The notes under the pieces: generated by a model
The model's input: the letters and a program-made list of their open reading frames with translations, nothing else
Database searches by the model: none
What the model was told of the DNA's origin: nothing
Shown here: positions 34,648 through 46,614 of the stretch, piece by piece
Position numbering within the stretch: position 1 is the first letter of the stretch
How the letters are laid out: every line of letters begins with the position of its first letter
DNA from: Nitrosomonadales bacterium
Lineage (GTDB): Bacteria; Pseudomonadota; Gammaproteobacteria; Burkholderiales; Gallionellaceae
Assembly: GCA_016208015.1 (NCBI GenBank)
Contig: JACQYW010000007.1
Location: forward strand, 41,155 to 105,154
Reading direction: 5' to 3'
DNA length: 64,000 bases
Translations under genes and position numbers: made by a program

Positions 34648-34771
34648 GACGTACGCGGCCGCGTGCGCGACGCGCAGCGATGACAGCGCGGCCGCCCTTG
34701 GTCTTCATGCGAACCAGAAAACCATGGGTGCGTTTTCTTTTGGTTACCGACGGTTGAAATGTGCGTTTCAT
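34637..34771 (-). CDS. rpmH: 50S ribosomal protein L34
   Basis: Reading from ATG at 34771 gives a 44-residue, strongly basic protein beginning [20 protein letters not shown] and ending [10 protein letters not shown], the standard L34. The ATG follows a GGAGC ribosome-binding site. This gene is short and easily missed. It heads the leftward rpmH-rnpA-yidD-yidC-mnmE operon, divergent from dnaA. Confidence 0.97.
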   Translation of the reverse strand: MKRTFQPSVTKRKRTHGFLVRMKTKGGRAVIAARRARGRVRLGV

Positions 34772-34919
34772 GCTTGCTCCTGACTGAATTTAACTATTGA
34801 AAAGCGCGCGATTACAATCGTTAGCGCGATTCCTGTCAAGTCTTTTTATGCTGTGGATAACTTTTTGCAGAGCTTGTAGAATGCGCTGGAGCCTTTGCTA
34901 TAACAATTTCCAATAAGCT
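34772..34919. promoter_or_regulatory. Divergent rpmH-dnaA control region with a perfect DnaA box
   Basis: This 148-bp gap holds TGTGGATAA at 34852-34860, the exact reverse complement of the DnaA box TTATCCACA, about 60 bp upstream of dnaA. It probably serves dnaA autoregulation and may be part of the origin. Two GCGCGATT-type repeats (34803-34832) lie between it and rpmH. Confidence 0.75.
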
Positions 34920-36266
34920 ATGTCAGCCCTGAGTCTGTCTGGCAGTTGTCTTCGTTTTTTCGAAGAACAACTTCCTCCACAACAATTCAATTCGTGGATC
35001 AAACCGTTGATATTCGAAATCGACGGTGACAAGCTTGTTCTGACAGCGCCCAACAGCTTCACTTTGCGCATCGTCCAGGAGCGCTTTTTGCCCGAGATAT
35101 CCAAGCGGGCGCTGCCATTCTTCTCCTCTCCTCCGCAGATCGAGTTGCGTATCGAGAAACGCGCTGTTAAATCAAACACTAAAGCTGTAGCGCTGGCAAC
35201 CATGGAAAGCAAACCCGCTCCGGTTGCAGCCAAGCCTGCAAAAAGCCCAAACAAACTCAATCCTGCGTTAGTGTTCGACACTTTCGTCACCGGCAAAGCC
35301 AACCAATTAGCTCACGCCGCCGCCATCCAAGTTGCAGAAACGCCGGGTGTCGCTTATAACCCGTTGTTTATATACGGTGGTGTCGGCCTAGGCAAGACCC
35401 ACTTGCTACAGTCCATTGGCAATCTGGTCACCAAACAGAATCCGCAAGCCAAGGTCTGCTACATCCACGCTACCAATTATATCTCCGGCGTCGTGCGTGC
35501 CTTCCAGACAAAAAACTTCGATGAATTCAAACAGTTCTATAATTCTCTGGACTTATTGCTGATCGACGACATCCAGTTCATCGCCGACAAGCCTGGCACA
35601 CAGCAAGAGTTCTTTTACACTCTGAACTCGCTCATCGACACCAATAAACAGGTGGTGATCACCTGCGACACCTTCCCGAAAGAGATATCCGGCATTGAAC
35701 CCCGCCTCACTTCGCGTTTCACTTGTGGATTGACCGTCGCCATCGAGCCGCCGGGTCTGGAAATGAGAGTAGCCATCCTGCTGCAAAAGGCAGCGGCAAG
35801 CGGTTCTCCCATCAGCGAAGATGTGGCGTTCTTCATCGCCAAACATGTCCGCTCGAACATCCGCGAGCTGGAAGGCGCGCTCAACCGTATCGAAGCCTAC
35901 GCCCGCTTCCATAAACGCCAGATATCCATCGAACTGGCAAAAGAGGCTCTCAGAGACCTGCTGGCAGCACAGAATAAACAAGTCTCCATGGAAAACATCC
36001 AGAAGACAGTGGCAGACTTCTATCGCATCAAGATCGTGGACCTGCTCTCCAAAAAGCGCTCCCGCGTCATCGCTCGGCCCCGCCAGATCGCGATGACTCT
36101 GGCGCGCGAACTGACCCAACTCAGCCTGCCAGAGATCGGCAATGCTTTTGGCGGACGGGATCACTCCACCGTCCTGCATGCTTGTAAAACCATAGAATCA
36201 CTGCGGAACGCTGATTCGGCATTGAATGCCGACTTCAATCTATTAAATCAAACATTGCGGGGATAA
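34920..36266 (+). CDS. dnaA: Chromosomal replication initiator DnaA
   Basis: The protein has 448 residues. Domain I (1-90) is followed by a short linker and the AAA+ domain with GGVGLGKTHLLQSIG and LLIDDIQFIADK. The C-terminal DNA-binding domain has the signature GGRDHSTVLHACKTI. It binds DnaA boxes and melts the origin. Boxes or near-boxes lie on both sides of the gene (34852-34860, 36326-36334, 36412-36420). Its order before dnaN and gyrB is canonical. Confidence 0.99.
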   Translation: MSALSLSGSCLRFFEEQLPPQQFNSWIKPLIFEIDGDKLVLTAPNSFTLRIVQERFLPEISKRALPFFSSPPQIELRIEKRAVKSNTKAVALATMESKPAPVAAKPAKSPNKLNPALVFDTFVTGKANQLAHAAAIQVAETPGVAYNPLFIYGGVGLGKTHLLQSIGNLVTKQNPQAKVCYIHATNYISGVVRAFQTKNFDEFKQFYNSLDLLLIDDIQFIADKPGTQQEFFYTLNSLIDTNKQVVITCDTFPKEISGIEPRLTSRFTCGLTVAIEPPGLEMRVAILLQKAAASGSPISEDVAFFIAKHVRSNIRELEGALNRIEAYARFHKRQISIELAKEALRDLLAAQNKQVSMENIQKTVADFYRIKIVDLLSKKRSRVIARPRQIAMTLARELTQLSLPEIGNAFGGRDHSTVLHACKTIESLRNADSALNADFNLLNQTLRG

Positions 36267-36469
36267 ACAGGTAATACCTGTGCACAGTTTGTAGATTAAG
36301 CGGTAAAACAGCTAAAGGGGAAAAGTTATGCACAAAGGATACACATGGTTAAGCAAAGTTTTATGCCAGCTAACTATCAATTAAGCAGCTAATAAATAAC
36401 AAGAATTAGGATTACCCACAGATTTATCGTCCATTATTAAGATTGTTAAGTATTTAAAGAAAGAAACAT
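36267..36469. other. Probable oriC segment between dnaA and dnaN
   Basis: This is a 203-bp AT-rich gap. It contains TTATGCACA (36326-36334; one mismatch to TTATCCACA) and TTACCCACA (36412-36420; one mismatch). An AT-rich stretch (about 36380-36465) could be the unwinding element. Together with the perfect box upstream of dnaA and the parS sites nearby, this marks the replication origin. Which side of dnaA is the functional origin cannot be decided by eye. Confidence 0.6.
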
Positions 36470-37573
36470 ATGTTCATCAAACAAATCGATAGAAACGAAC
36501 TCCTGAAACCATTACAAGCCGTGGTCGGTATCGTTGAGCGCAAACAGCCGCTCCCCATCCTTTCGAATGTTCTGATCAAAAAGAACAAACATGGCGCAAA
36601 GTTCATCACGACCGATCTGGAAATACAGATCGAGGCCCAACTCAATGCCGAGCTTGATGGGACGGAAAGCTCGATCACCATCTCAGCCAAGAAGCTGCAG
36701 GAGATATTGAGAGCCATCCCGGACAACAGCAGCGTTTCCCTGGATGACCAGGAAAATAAACTGCTAGTCAAAGCGAACAAGAGCCGTTTCAGCCTGCAGA
36801 CCCTGCCGGCACAAGACTTCCCGATGTTGTCGGAACAACTGGTTGGTGCAGCCAAGATTGAGATTGAACAAGGTGTATTGCGCCGCCTGCTGAGTTCGGT
36901 GCAGTACGCGATGGCGCAGCAAGACATCCGTTACTACCTGAACGGAGTCCTGCTGGTGATCGACGGCACCAGCATTAAACTCATCGCGACCGACGGTCAC
37001 CGTCTGGCCTTCATCAGCGAAGAATTGAAAGAAACGCACAAGAAGCAAGAAGTCATTCTTTCCCGCAAGACCGTCAACGAACTACTGAAGCTGCTGGCTG
37101 ACTCGGAAGATAAGGTGCAACTGGAGTTGGCCGAGAAGCAAGTCCGCATCTCTTTCGCCGATGTGGTGCTGACTTCCAAAGTCATCGACGGTAAGTTCCC
37201 GGACTACAACCGCGTCATCCCCACCCATACCAACCATCTGACCATGGATCGCATGACCATTCTGCAAGCATTGCAGCGCGCAGCTATCCTGTCTAACGAG
37301 AAGTTCCGCGGTGTACGCTTGCTGTTGACCGAGAAGAATCTACGCATCATCAGCAGCAACAGTGAGCAGGAAGAAGCCCAGGAAGACATCGAGAACGAGT
37401 ACTCCGGCGCATCATTGGATATTGGTTTCAACGTGAACTACCTACTGGATGGAATCAACAACATCAACACCCAGAACGTCACCTTGTCTTTTGGCGATCA
37501 GAACAGCAGTCTGTTGATCACCATCCCGGAAAAGACTGATTACAAATATGTAGTCATGCCGATGCGCATCTAA
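36470..37573 (+). CDS. dnaN: DNA polymerase III sliding clamp (beta subunit)
   Basis: The protein has 367 residues, three clamp domains. It starts MFIKQIDRNELLKPLQAVVGIVERKQPLPILSN (read in parts) and ends with the conserved VVMPMRI. It tethers polymerases and many partners to DNA. It lies between dnaA and gyrB as expected. Confidence 0.98.
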   Translation: MFIKQIDRNELLKPLQAVVGIVERKQPLPILSNVLIKKNKHGAKFITTDLEIQIEAQLNAELDGTESSITISAKKLQEILRAIPDNSSVSLDDQENKLLVKANKSRFSLQTLPAQDFPMLSEQLVGAAKIEIEQGVLRRLLSSVQYAMAQQDIRYYLNGVLLVIDGTSIKLIATDGHRLAFISEELKETHKKQEVILSRKTVNELLKLLADSEDKVQLELAEKQVRISFADVVLTSKVIDGKFPDYNRVIPTHTNHLTMDRMTILQALQRAAILSNEKFRGVRLLLTEKNLRIISSNSEQEEAQEDIENEYSGASLDIGFNVNYLLDGINNINTQNVTLSFGDQNSSLLITIPEKTDYKYVVMPMRI

Positions 37574-37575
37574 CT

Positions 37576-37591
37576 TGTTCCACGTGAAACA
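37576..37591. promoter_or_regulatory. Second parS-like site (15/16 match)
   Basis: TGTTCCACGTGAAACA differs from the perfect parS at one base (T to C at position 5). It lies three bases after the dnaN stop, in the dnaN-gyrB gap. Paired with 31063, it gives two origin-proximal ParB sites 6.5 kb apart. Confidence 0.8.
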
Positions 37592-37604
37592 GTAACGAAA
37601 GTAA

Positions 37605-40043
<2,439 letters not shown>

Positions 40044-40049
40044 AAAATG

Positions 40050-40054
40050 ATTTT
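40050..40054 (+). repeat. Target-site duplication, gyrB side (ATTTT)
   Basis: ATTTT immediately precedes the transposon terminus at 40055. The same five bases follow the other terminus at 63847-63851. A 5-bp duplication is the hallmark of Tn7-family insertion. Confidence 0.85.
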
Positions 40055-40083
40055 TGTAGGTTCTCAGAAAAGGTGAAATTTTT
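40055..40083 (+). repeat. gyrB-proximal terminal inverted repeat
   Basis: TGTAGGTTCTCAGAA, then AAGGTGAAATTTTT, is the terminal TnsB-type binding site. Immediately inside, AACCTAC (40106-40112) with CTGA before it is an inverted partial copy of GTAGGTT...TCAG. TGAAACC recurs at 40103, 40244 and 40276. Confidence 0.85.
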
Positions 40084-40394
40084 CTCACCAAATGAAATGC
40101 GCTGAAACCTACTAGCCACCGAAAAGTTTGGCCAAAAAGCACAAAACAGCATGTGCAAAATTAGGTCAAAGCCTGAAGAGAGATGACCGCGAAGTATCTG
40201 CGGTCATTTTCATTATGAGATACGGAAAAACTCATTTGATACGTGAAACCGCAAAACGCGTGCGCTTACTATCTCTGAAACCATAATAAATTAAGGAAAA
40301 AAGATAAAACAAGCCAGAATGGTCTATAGCAGCCTAACTGCTACCAACTGATGGTAAGGCCCCACTTGGCGAAGTTTTCGCCTCAAAGCGCCGT
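40084..40394. other. Non-coding gyrB-proximal transposon end region
   Basis: This 311-bp stretch lies between the terminal repeat and the hsdR stop, and no gene is seen. It holds the inverted partial end copy at 40106-40112 and the recurring TGAAACC motifs. It also holds a hairpin at 40183-40207 (ATGACCGC / GCGGTCAT) followed by TTTT in the + direction, which could stop gyrB readthrough into the antisense of the restriction operon. Confidence 0.5.
40183..40210 (+). terminator. Candidate terminator inside the transposon end, facing gyrB readthrough
   Basis: An 8-bp perfect stem ATGACCGC...GCGGTCAT with a 9-base loop is followed by TTTT on the + strand. The T run is short, so termination strength is uncertain. 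Confidence 0.4.
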
Positions 40395-43300
40395 TTAGCG
40401 AGTTCCTGCCTCATTTCCACGTTGACGTAGTGATTCATAAAGTTTCGCTGGACCAAGCAGCACATCCTTCAACCCGCTGCGCACTTTTTCCGAGTCCAGC
40501 GCCTGCTTACTCATAGTTGTATGTGCCGAGAGAGCATCCATCACCGCGTTCATAATCTCCGTTGCGAGATCCGGCGAGTTTGAGAATTGTTCCTTGGTGT
40601 TGTTGCTGGCTTGCTGCACCAGGATGTCCGACTCCAGCAGCTTGCCCTTCAGCACATGGTTCACATACACCAGCTTGTCGTCGTCGCTCAGTTCGCCATC
40701 GAACAGGGTGTTCACCTTCTCGATGATTTCCGCGAGGCGTGCTTTTTCCTTTTCCTGTAATTGCCCACTACCCGGATCGGTCAGCGGTGGCAGTGGTTCG
40801 CCTGCGCTTAACGGCAAGGTGCGCTTGCCTTGGTTTTTCAGCTTGTGGTGGGTCAACACCACCTTGGATAAATCCACGCCTTCGCGCTCACGGCCAAACT
40901 CCAGCAACGGCAACAAGCGGCGGAAGAAGATCGCGCGTTTCTCGATAGCTGTGTTGCCATAGTCGAAAATCTGCGACAGGAAGGCATACACGCGCATGAA
41001 AGTGCCGAGGTCGCGCTTGAACAATTGCAGCGCATTCATTTCGTCCTGCGTCGCCTGCACTGCTTTCGCATCCTTCAGTGCCTGCGCATCCTGCCAGGCC
41101 TTGCGCGCAACGGCATAACGCTTGAGCAAGCGATCCGCCACCGGTTCCAGCGCCGCATTCAATTCGTATTGCGCCGCGTTCGGGTTCATCTCCACCGTCA
41201 CCACGCGCTCCACTTCGTTGTCGTCGTAATGTCCGGTCGCATCCAGCTTTGCACGCAGGTCGTACACCAGATTCGGATCGGTCACACCCGCCAGCGTCGC
41301 CGTGGCGTAATAGGTCTTGAATGCTTCCAGCACTTCCTCGGCCGCATTCACGAAGTCGAGAATATAGGTCGTATCCTTGCCCGGATAGGCACGGTTCAGG
41401 CGCGACAAGGTCTGCACCGCCTGAATACCCGCCAAGCGTTTATCCACATACATGCCGCACAGCAGCGGCTGATCGAAACCGGTCTGGAATTTATTCGCCA
41501 CCAGCAGAATTTGATATTCGTCGGTATTGAATGCCTCGCGCATATCGCGCCCGCGCAGGTTAGGGTTCAGCGCCTTGCTGTTTTCGGTGAAAGGATCGGG
41601 GCCGGATTCCTTGTCATTCACCTCGCCCGAGAATGCCACCAACGAAGTTATCTTGTAGTTCTGCGATTTGATGTACTGCTCGATTGCCAGTTGCCAGCGC
41701 ACCGCCTCCAGACGACTGCCGACCACCACCATTGCCTTGGCGCGCCCTTCCAGCAGCGGTGAAACATTCTCGCGGAAGTGCTCCACCACCACTTGCACCT
41801 TCTGGCTGATGTTGTACGGATGCAGCCGCACCCAGCGCATGATGCCTTTCATCGCCGCGCTGCGTTCCACCTCCGTCTCGTCCCACTCGCGTCCCTCGCT
41901 GGCGAGCTTGAACGCCAGGTTGTACGGCGTGTAGTTCTTCAGCACGTCGAGGATGAATCCTTCCTCGATGGCTTGGCGCATCGAATAAACATGGAACGCC
42001 GCAGGCAGGTTGTCCGGCCCGGCAGGCAGTGCCGGATTCGGGCGCCGCCCAAACAACTCAAGTGTCTTGGATTTCGGCGTGGCCGTGAATGCCACATAGG
42101 TGATGCCCACATCGTTGGCACGGGCGGCCATCTGCGCGGCCAGAATATCTTCCGTACTCACCTCACCACCGTCGGCCAGCTCCTGCAACTCTTCGACTGA
42201 TAAAACAGCTTTCAAATTGGCTGCTGCCGAGCCAGTCTGCGAACTGTGCGCCTCGTCGGCGATCACCGCGAAGCGTTTGCCCTGCGTTGCTGCCAGTTCC
42301 TGCACCGCCTTCAGCGCGAAAGGGAAAGTCTGGATCGTGCACACCACAATTTTCTTGCCTCCGGATAGCGCCTCGGCCAGCTCCTTGCTCTTGCTGGCAC
42401 TCTCGCCCTTGATCGTCGCCACCACGCCCGAAGTGCGCTCGAAATCGAAAATCGCTTCCTGCAACTGCGCATCCAGCACATTACGGTCGCTCACCACCAG
42501 CACCGAATCGAACAGCTTCTTGTGCTGCGCATCGTGCAGGTCGGCGAGGAAATGCGCCGACCACGCGATGGAATTGGTCTTGCCGGAACCGGCGGAATGC
42601 TGGATCAGGTACTTCTGCCCAGCGCCTTCGGCCAGTACAGTCGCCAGCAATTTGCGCGTCGCATCGAGCTGGTGATAACGCGGGAAGATGCTCGAAATAA
42701 CCTGCTTCTTGCTGTCGCGCTTAGTCACGATGTAGCGGCCAATGATCTCCAGCCAGCTATCGCGCGCCCACACATCCTCCCACAAGTAAGCCGTGCGGTG
42801 GCCGTTTGGATTCAGCGGATTGCCCGCAGCACCATCGTCTCCCTTGTTGAACGGCAGGAAAGTGGTCGCCGCACCGAGCAGGCGCGTAGCCATCATCGCC
42901 GCACTATTGCTCACCGCAAAATGCACCAGAGCCCCGCGCGGGAAATCCAGCAGCGGCTCGGCGGCAGGCTGACCCTTCGGCCTCGGGTGGCGATCAAATC
43001 GATATTGGTCCACTGCGTCTTCCACGCTCTGCGTGTAATCGCTCTTCAGTTCCACCGTCGCCACCGGGACGCCATTCAGGAACAGCACCAGGTCGATGGC
43101 GTTCTCGTTGTGCAGCGAATAGCGCACCTGCCGCACCACGCGCAGCCGGTTGGCGACATAGCGGGCTTGCAGTTGCGGATTCATCGCCAACGCGGGCTTG
43201 AACTGCGCCAGTGCAAGCGGCTGGCGCAACCCCAGCAACTCCACGCCATGGCGCAGCACATCCAGCGTGCCGCGATCATCCAGTTGTTTGCGGATGCGGT

Positions 43301-43514
43301 CGAGCAATACGGCTTCCGCCGCTGTGCCGTTGTTTTTGGTCAGTGTTTCCCAAGCCTGCGGCTGCGTCGCCTGCACCCATGCCACGATGTCGGCGGGAAA
43401 CACGGCACGGGCACGGTCGTAGCCGGTGTGATCGTTTTTGGCATACAGCCAGTTGTGCGCCGCGAGGTGCGCGCAGATGTCGTTTTCGAATTCGATTTCC
43501 TTATGCAGCGTCAT
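40395..43514 (-). CDS. hsdR: Type I restriction enzyme, R subunit (HsdR)
   Basis: The protein has 1039 residues. The N-terminal nuclease has D141...E155-L-K157 (NAIDLVLFLNGVPVATVELK). The SF2 helicase motor has SAGSGKT at ~307-313, VIADEAHSSQ and FTATPKSKT, and a C-terminal helical domain follows. It cuts unmodified DNA after ATP-driven translocation, in complex with HsdM and HsdS. It is the last gene of a leftward hsdM-hsdS-DUF262-hsdR operon and is intact. Confidence 0.95.
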   Translation of the reverse strand: MTLHKEIEFENDICAHLAAHNWLYAKNDHTGYDRARAVFPADIVAWVQATQPQAWETLTKNNGTAAEAVLLDRIRKQLDDRGTLDVLRHGVELLGLRQPLALAQFKPALAMNPQLQARYVANRLRVVRQVRYSLHNENAIDLVLFLNGVPVATVELKSDYTQSVEDAVDQYRFDRHPRPKGQPAAEPLLDFPRGALVHFAVSNSAAMMATRLLGAATTFLPFNKGDDGAAGNPLNPNGHRTAYLWEDVWARDSWLEIIGRYIVTKRDSKKQVISSIFPRYHQLDATRKLLATVLAEGAGQKYLIQHSAGSGKTNSIAWSAHFLADLHDAQHKKLFDSVLVVSDRNVLDAQLQEAIFDFERTSGVVATIKGESASKSKELAEALSGGKKIVVCTIQTFPFALKAVQELAATQGKRFAVIADEAHSSQTGSAAANLKAVLSVEELQELADGGEVSTEDILAAQMAARANDVGITYVAFTATPKSKTLELFGRRPNPALPAGPDNLPAAFHVYSMRQAIEEGFILDVLKNYTPYNLAFKLASEGREWDETEVERSAAMKGIMRWVRLHPYNISQKVQVVVEHFRENVSPLLEGRAKAMVVVGSRLEAVRWQLAIEQYIKSQNYKITSLVAFSGEVNDKESGPDPFTENSKALNPNLRGRDMREAFNTDEYQILLVANKFQTGFDQPLLCGMYVDKRLAGIQAVQTLSRLNRAYPGKDTTYILDFVNAAEEVLEAFKTYYATATLAGVTDPNLVYDLRAKLDATGHYDDNEVERVVTVEMNPNAAQYELNAALEPVADRLLKRYAVARKAWQDAQALKDAKAVQATQDEMNALQLFKRDLGTFMRVYAFLSQIFDYGNTAIEKRAIFFRRLLPLLEFGREREGVDLSKVVLTHHKLKNQGKRTLPLSAGEPLPPLTDPGSGQLQEKEKARLAEIIEKVNTLFDGELSDDDKLVYVNHVLKGKLLESDILVQQASNNTKEQFSNSPDLATEIMNAVMDALSAHTTMSKQALDSEKVRSGLKDVLLGPAKLYESLRQRGNEAGTR

Positions 43515-43544
43515 GAGACAAATACCCTCCCGCCAAGTGAATTC

Positions 43545-45269
43545 CTAAATTGACTCTAGCAATGCTGTTGTAGCGTCTTTGCGGTTTTGCAGAGCGAAGT
43601 GCTTTTCCAATATCGCAAGCAATGCTTTTTGTCGTGATTCAATTACTTCCGAGGACCATTTCTCATGCTGAAGGACTTGCGTCGTCAGGGCGAATGGTGA
43701 GACTCCACCTTTTGTGAAATAAGCACTCTTTTTCTTTGCGAAGTCGTAATTGTTTGCCGAGCTGTTCTTCTTGCGTGACAGAAGCGCCAGATTTCCCAAG
43801 TGATGCACGCAATTCATTCTTTTAGCCGTGTCAGGGAACCAATCAAGCCATGCACTTCCTTGCCGTGGATTTTGAGGCAGAACATGCTCAATAGTAACGA
43901 TATCAAAGTTATAGCTCGCACCACCACCAGAAACCAGCGAATCGAGACGCAATAACACGACGGACAACGCTCGTGCCGAATGAGTGTCATATATCGGCCC
44001 ACTCAATATCTCATAGGTCTCCCATTGCTCAACAGATGTAACCATTAGCGGGGAGCCGACAGCCCATAAATCCTCTCCGTTCTCAATCGCCTTCGTCAGG
44101 AGGGAACAGCGATCAATTCGGCCATTTACCCCTAATCGACGTATCAACATCGAATACACCAATCTTTCTAGATCACGAAAGAATGCCAAGATCTTCGATG
44201 GATCATTACGATGCCGTGACATAAAGGCCAGTGCTGGTGGCATCCAATCTTTGAATTCAATTCGGTTCAGCCAGTATAAGTGGGCATTGATTTGTTCGGC
44301 ATTGAACTGGCTTGTGTAGGCTGCATCTGAAATTTCTTCATACGCTGTTGCCAGAGGCGACAGCGTATTCTCAATGAAGTCCTCTGGCGATTTGTAAGTC
44401 ACATACTGACGGAACTCCTTGAGCAATGTCTCTTTAGGTTTGGCCTTGCTGTAAATCATTCGGATGTGGCTGAACAAGTTGCCGAAGTCATCGCGACCCA
44501 GATCATCCTCAGTTTCCTCCCATACGGTCGTATATTCATCTCGCTTTTCACTGCGAACCTTGCCGATGATTTCCGCCTTGAGTATGTCGGTCGCACTGAG
44601 ATCAAGTCCGCGGCTATTTAGTACACCGAATATTCGGTATGCAGAATCCAGGTCTGGGGTACATACCGCAACCAAGAAGCAACGTGTTGCAATGAACTGC
44701 GCTAGTCGCAAGCCTTCTTCGGCTGATATCGCTTTTAGGCGACTCATGAACAGCTTAGCGTTCTCACGCAGGTTGTTTTGACTGTCGGGCAACTTGTCGT
44801 TCAGCGCGACCAGTTTCTCGATTCCATCTTCGTGCTGTACAAAATCACGGAAAAAATCCTTGTCTCTCTCCCGCAGGGTAAGCCGGTAATGATTGGCTGT
44901 ATTGAGAATAATGTCACCCTGTTCATAGATCAGTTTGGAAATTCCGTCACGCGCCTTTCTGTCGCTGACCGTAGCACGAATTGCGGACAACAGCAGCGTC
45001 AAGGTAGTCAAGCGTTGCTGACCATCCACAACAGTCGTTTGCGGAAGGGCTTCCTGTTTAATAAGAACAATGCTACCGAGAAAGTAGGGTGGCATCTCGC
45101 CCAGTTCCTTGCCTGTGCTCTTCATGAAGCTATATAAATCATCAATCAACTCACCTGCCTGATCTGCCGTCCATGCATAGGGGCGCTGGTATCCAGGGAT
45201 GGAAAATACATAGTCATCGCTGAATATTTTGGATATGGGTTGCTCGTGGGCTACTAGGGTTCGACTCAT
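43545..45269 (-). CDS. DUF262/DUF1524 (GmrSD-like) protein embedded in the hsd operon
   Basis: The protein has 574 residues. The N-terminal DUF262 domain has IPGYQRPYAW (24-33) and the nucleotide-binding VDGQQRLTT (81-89). The C-terminal DUF1524 domain has an HNH-type nuclease pattern IEHVLPQN (460-467), then HLGNLALLSRKKNSSANN. Related GmrSD/BrxU enzymes restrict modified DNA. It lies 10 bp after hsdS and 30 bp before hsdR, so it is part of the operon and probably adds a second, modification-sensing restriction activity. The substrate is not known here. Confidence 0.88.
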   Translation of the reverse strand: MSRTLVAHEQPISKIFSDDYVFSIPGYQRPYAWTADQAGELIDDLYSFMKSTGKELGEMPPYFLGSIVLIKQEALPQTTVVDGQQRLTTLTLLLSAIRATVSDRKARDGISKLIYEQGDIILNTANHYRLTLRERDKDFFRDFVQHEDGIEKLVALNDKLPDSQNNLRENAKLFMSRLKAISAEEGLRLAQFIATRCFLVAVCTPDLDSAYRIFGVLNSRGLDLSATDILKAEIIGKVRSEKRDEYTTVWEETEDDLGRDDFGNLFSHIRMIYSKAKPKETLLKEFRQYVTYKSPEDFIENTLSPLATAYEEISDAAYTSQFNAEQINAHLYWLNRIEFKDWMPPALAFMSRHRNDPSKILAFFRDLERLVYSMLIRRLGVNGRIDRCSLLTKAIENGEDLWAVGSPLMVTSVEQWETYEILSGPIYDTHSARALSVVLLRLDSLVSGGGASYNFDIVTIEHVLPQNPRQGSAWLDWFPDTAKRMNCVHHLGNLALLSRKKNSSANNYDFAKKKSAYFTKGGVSPFALTTQVLQHEKWSSEVIESRQKALLAILEKHFALQNRKDATTALLESI

Positions 45270-45279
45270 GGTTGGACTC

Positions 45280-46614
45280 TCAGTTGGTATTGGTTACTAC
45301 TATTTTTCCGGTTACTGCCGCCGAGATCAGCGCGCTGCGGCGCTCTTGCAGCAGCGCGATGGCGCGGTTGGCTTCGGTGGTGAGGGTGTCGAATTTGGCG
45401 GTTTCGGTGTCGAGGTAAGAAGCGATGGCATCTTGTTCTTCCCGTGGTGGGGTGGCCAGCCAAAAATTAATTGCATGACTGATATTGAACTGTTCTTGGG
45501 CAGCACCGTATTGCACCACTTCGACTTGATAACGCACTGTCCTATCATTCATCGAATAGCAGAGCCACTGTGAATTGAAGTTACCTTTCCGAACGTACAT
45601 AACTGACGCGCAGTTTCCGCCTTCGCATTCAGGCGGAACAACGGCCGTTATTCCGGGCGCACCAACTCTGACGGTTAGCAGATCACCTGCGGATAATCGT
45701 GTCTTCTCATTACGTCGGCTGTCATGATCAGTAATTCGGCGTGAAGTGTGAAAATTGATTCTCCCTTCAGTGATGTCCCCGCCATAAATGAAAGGCAAGC
45801 CATCATCCGAAACATAGTCGCTTGGATTTACAACAATCCCAACCGAGATAAATGGTGAAATCGTTTTCAGCCGCTTTACTTCCCAATGTTCCGGCACCTC
45901 ACCCAGCCATTCGATGCCGGAATCTTTCATCCTAGCATTGGGGTTCAGCCCCTTGGTAACGGCGTGCGAAATCACTGCTTGCCGTTTTTCCGCCAGCAGT
46001 TCCACCAGCCGCTGCTGCTCGGCAATCAGTGCATCGATCTTCCCCGTCTCGCGGTCGAGGAAGGTGGCGATGGCGGTTTGTTCCTCAAGGAGAGGTGCAG
46101 AAATGTACGTTTCGGCCAGTGGGCCAAGATTTAGCGCGCGGAAAGTTGCGCCGCCAACGGAACTCTCCCATTGCGAAAAGGAAGTTGCAGAACGCAGTGA
46201 CCAAAAAATATACTTTGGGGAATGTTCTGCCGAAACAGCAATGCGGGCTGTACCTTGAGTCAGATTGGCACCATCAAGTGTATGCGGCACCACCATTAGT
46301 TTTCCGAAGCTTGGTCCTATAGAGCAAACAAGGTCGCCTTGTTTAATCGTGCTTCTTGCATATGAAGCTGCAATTTCAATTGAAGTTCTAAGAAGATTTG
46401 TCTCATCAAGAATGCCACACTCTTCTGACATATCTGCTGGGCGAATATAAGGAACACCATCTTCCACACCTGCACCCGCCTGCACGATACCGTAAGTAAT
46501 CGAGCGCATCGGATCCACTACACGCTTTAATTGCGTTACTTTCCAATGCCCTGGCACCTCGCCCAGCCAGGCCACGCCGCTGTCCTTATATTCTGGATAA
46601 CGCGGCAAGCTCAT
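45280..46614 (-). CDS. hsdS: Type I restriction specificity subunit (HsdS)
   Basis: The protein has 444 residues. Two half-repeats each begin with a near-identical segment, [17 protein letters not shown] near the N-terminus and [17 protein letters not shown] near residue 205. Each precedes a target-recognition domain, and conserved coiled-coil spacers end in [20 protein letters not shown] and [20 protein letters not shown]. The two TRDs set a bipartite DNA recognition sequence. ATG 46614 overlaps the hsdM stop (ATGA). Confidence 0.93.
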   Translation of the reverse strand: MSLPRYPEYKDSGVAWLGEVPGHWKVTQLKRVVDPMRSITYGIVQAGAGVEDGVPYIRPADMSEECGILDETNLLRTSIEIAASYARSTIKQGDLVCSIGPSFGKLMVVPHTLDGANLTQGTARIAVSAEHSPKYIFWSLRSATSFSQWESSVGGATFRALNLGPLAETYISAPLLEEQTAIATFLDRETGKIDALIAEQQRLVELLAEKRQAVISHAVTKGLNPNARMKDSGIEWLGEVPEHWEVKRLKTISPFISVGIVVNPSDYVSDDGLPFIYGGDITEGRINFHTSRRITDHDSRRNEKTRLSAGDLLTVRVGAPGITAVVPPECEGGNCASVMYVRKGNFNSQWLCYSMNDRTVRYQVEVVQYGAAQEQFNISHAINFWLATPPREEQDAIASYLDTETAKFDTLTTEANRAIALLQERRSALISAAVTGKIVVTNTN

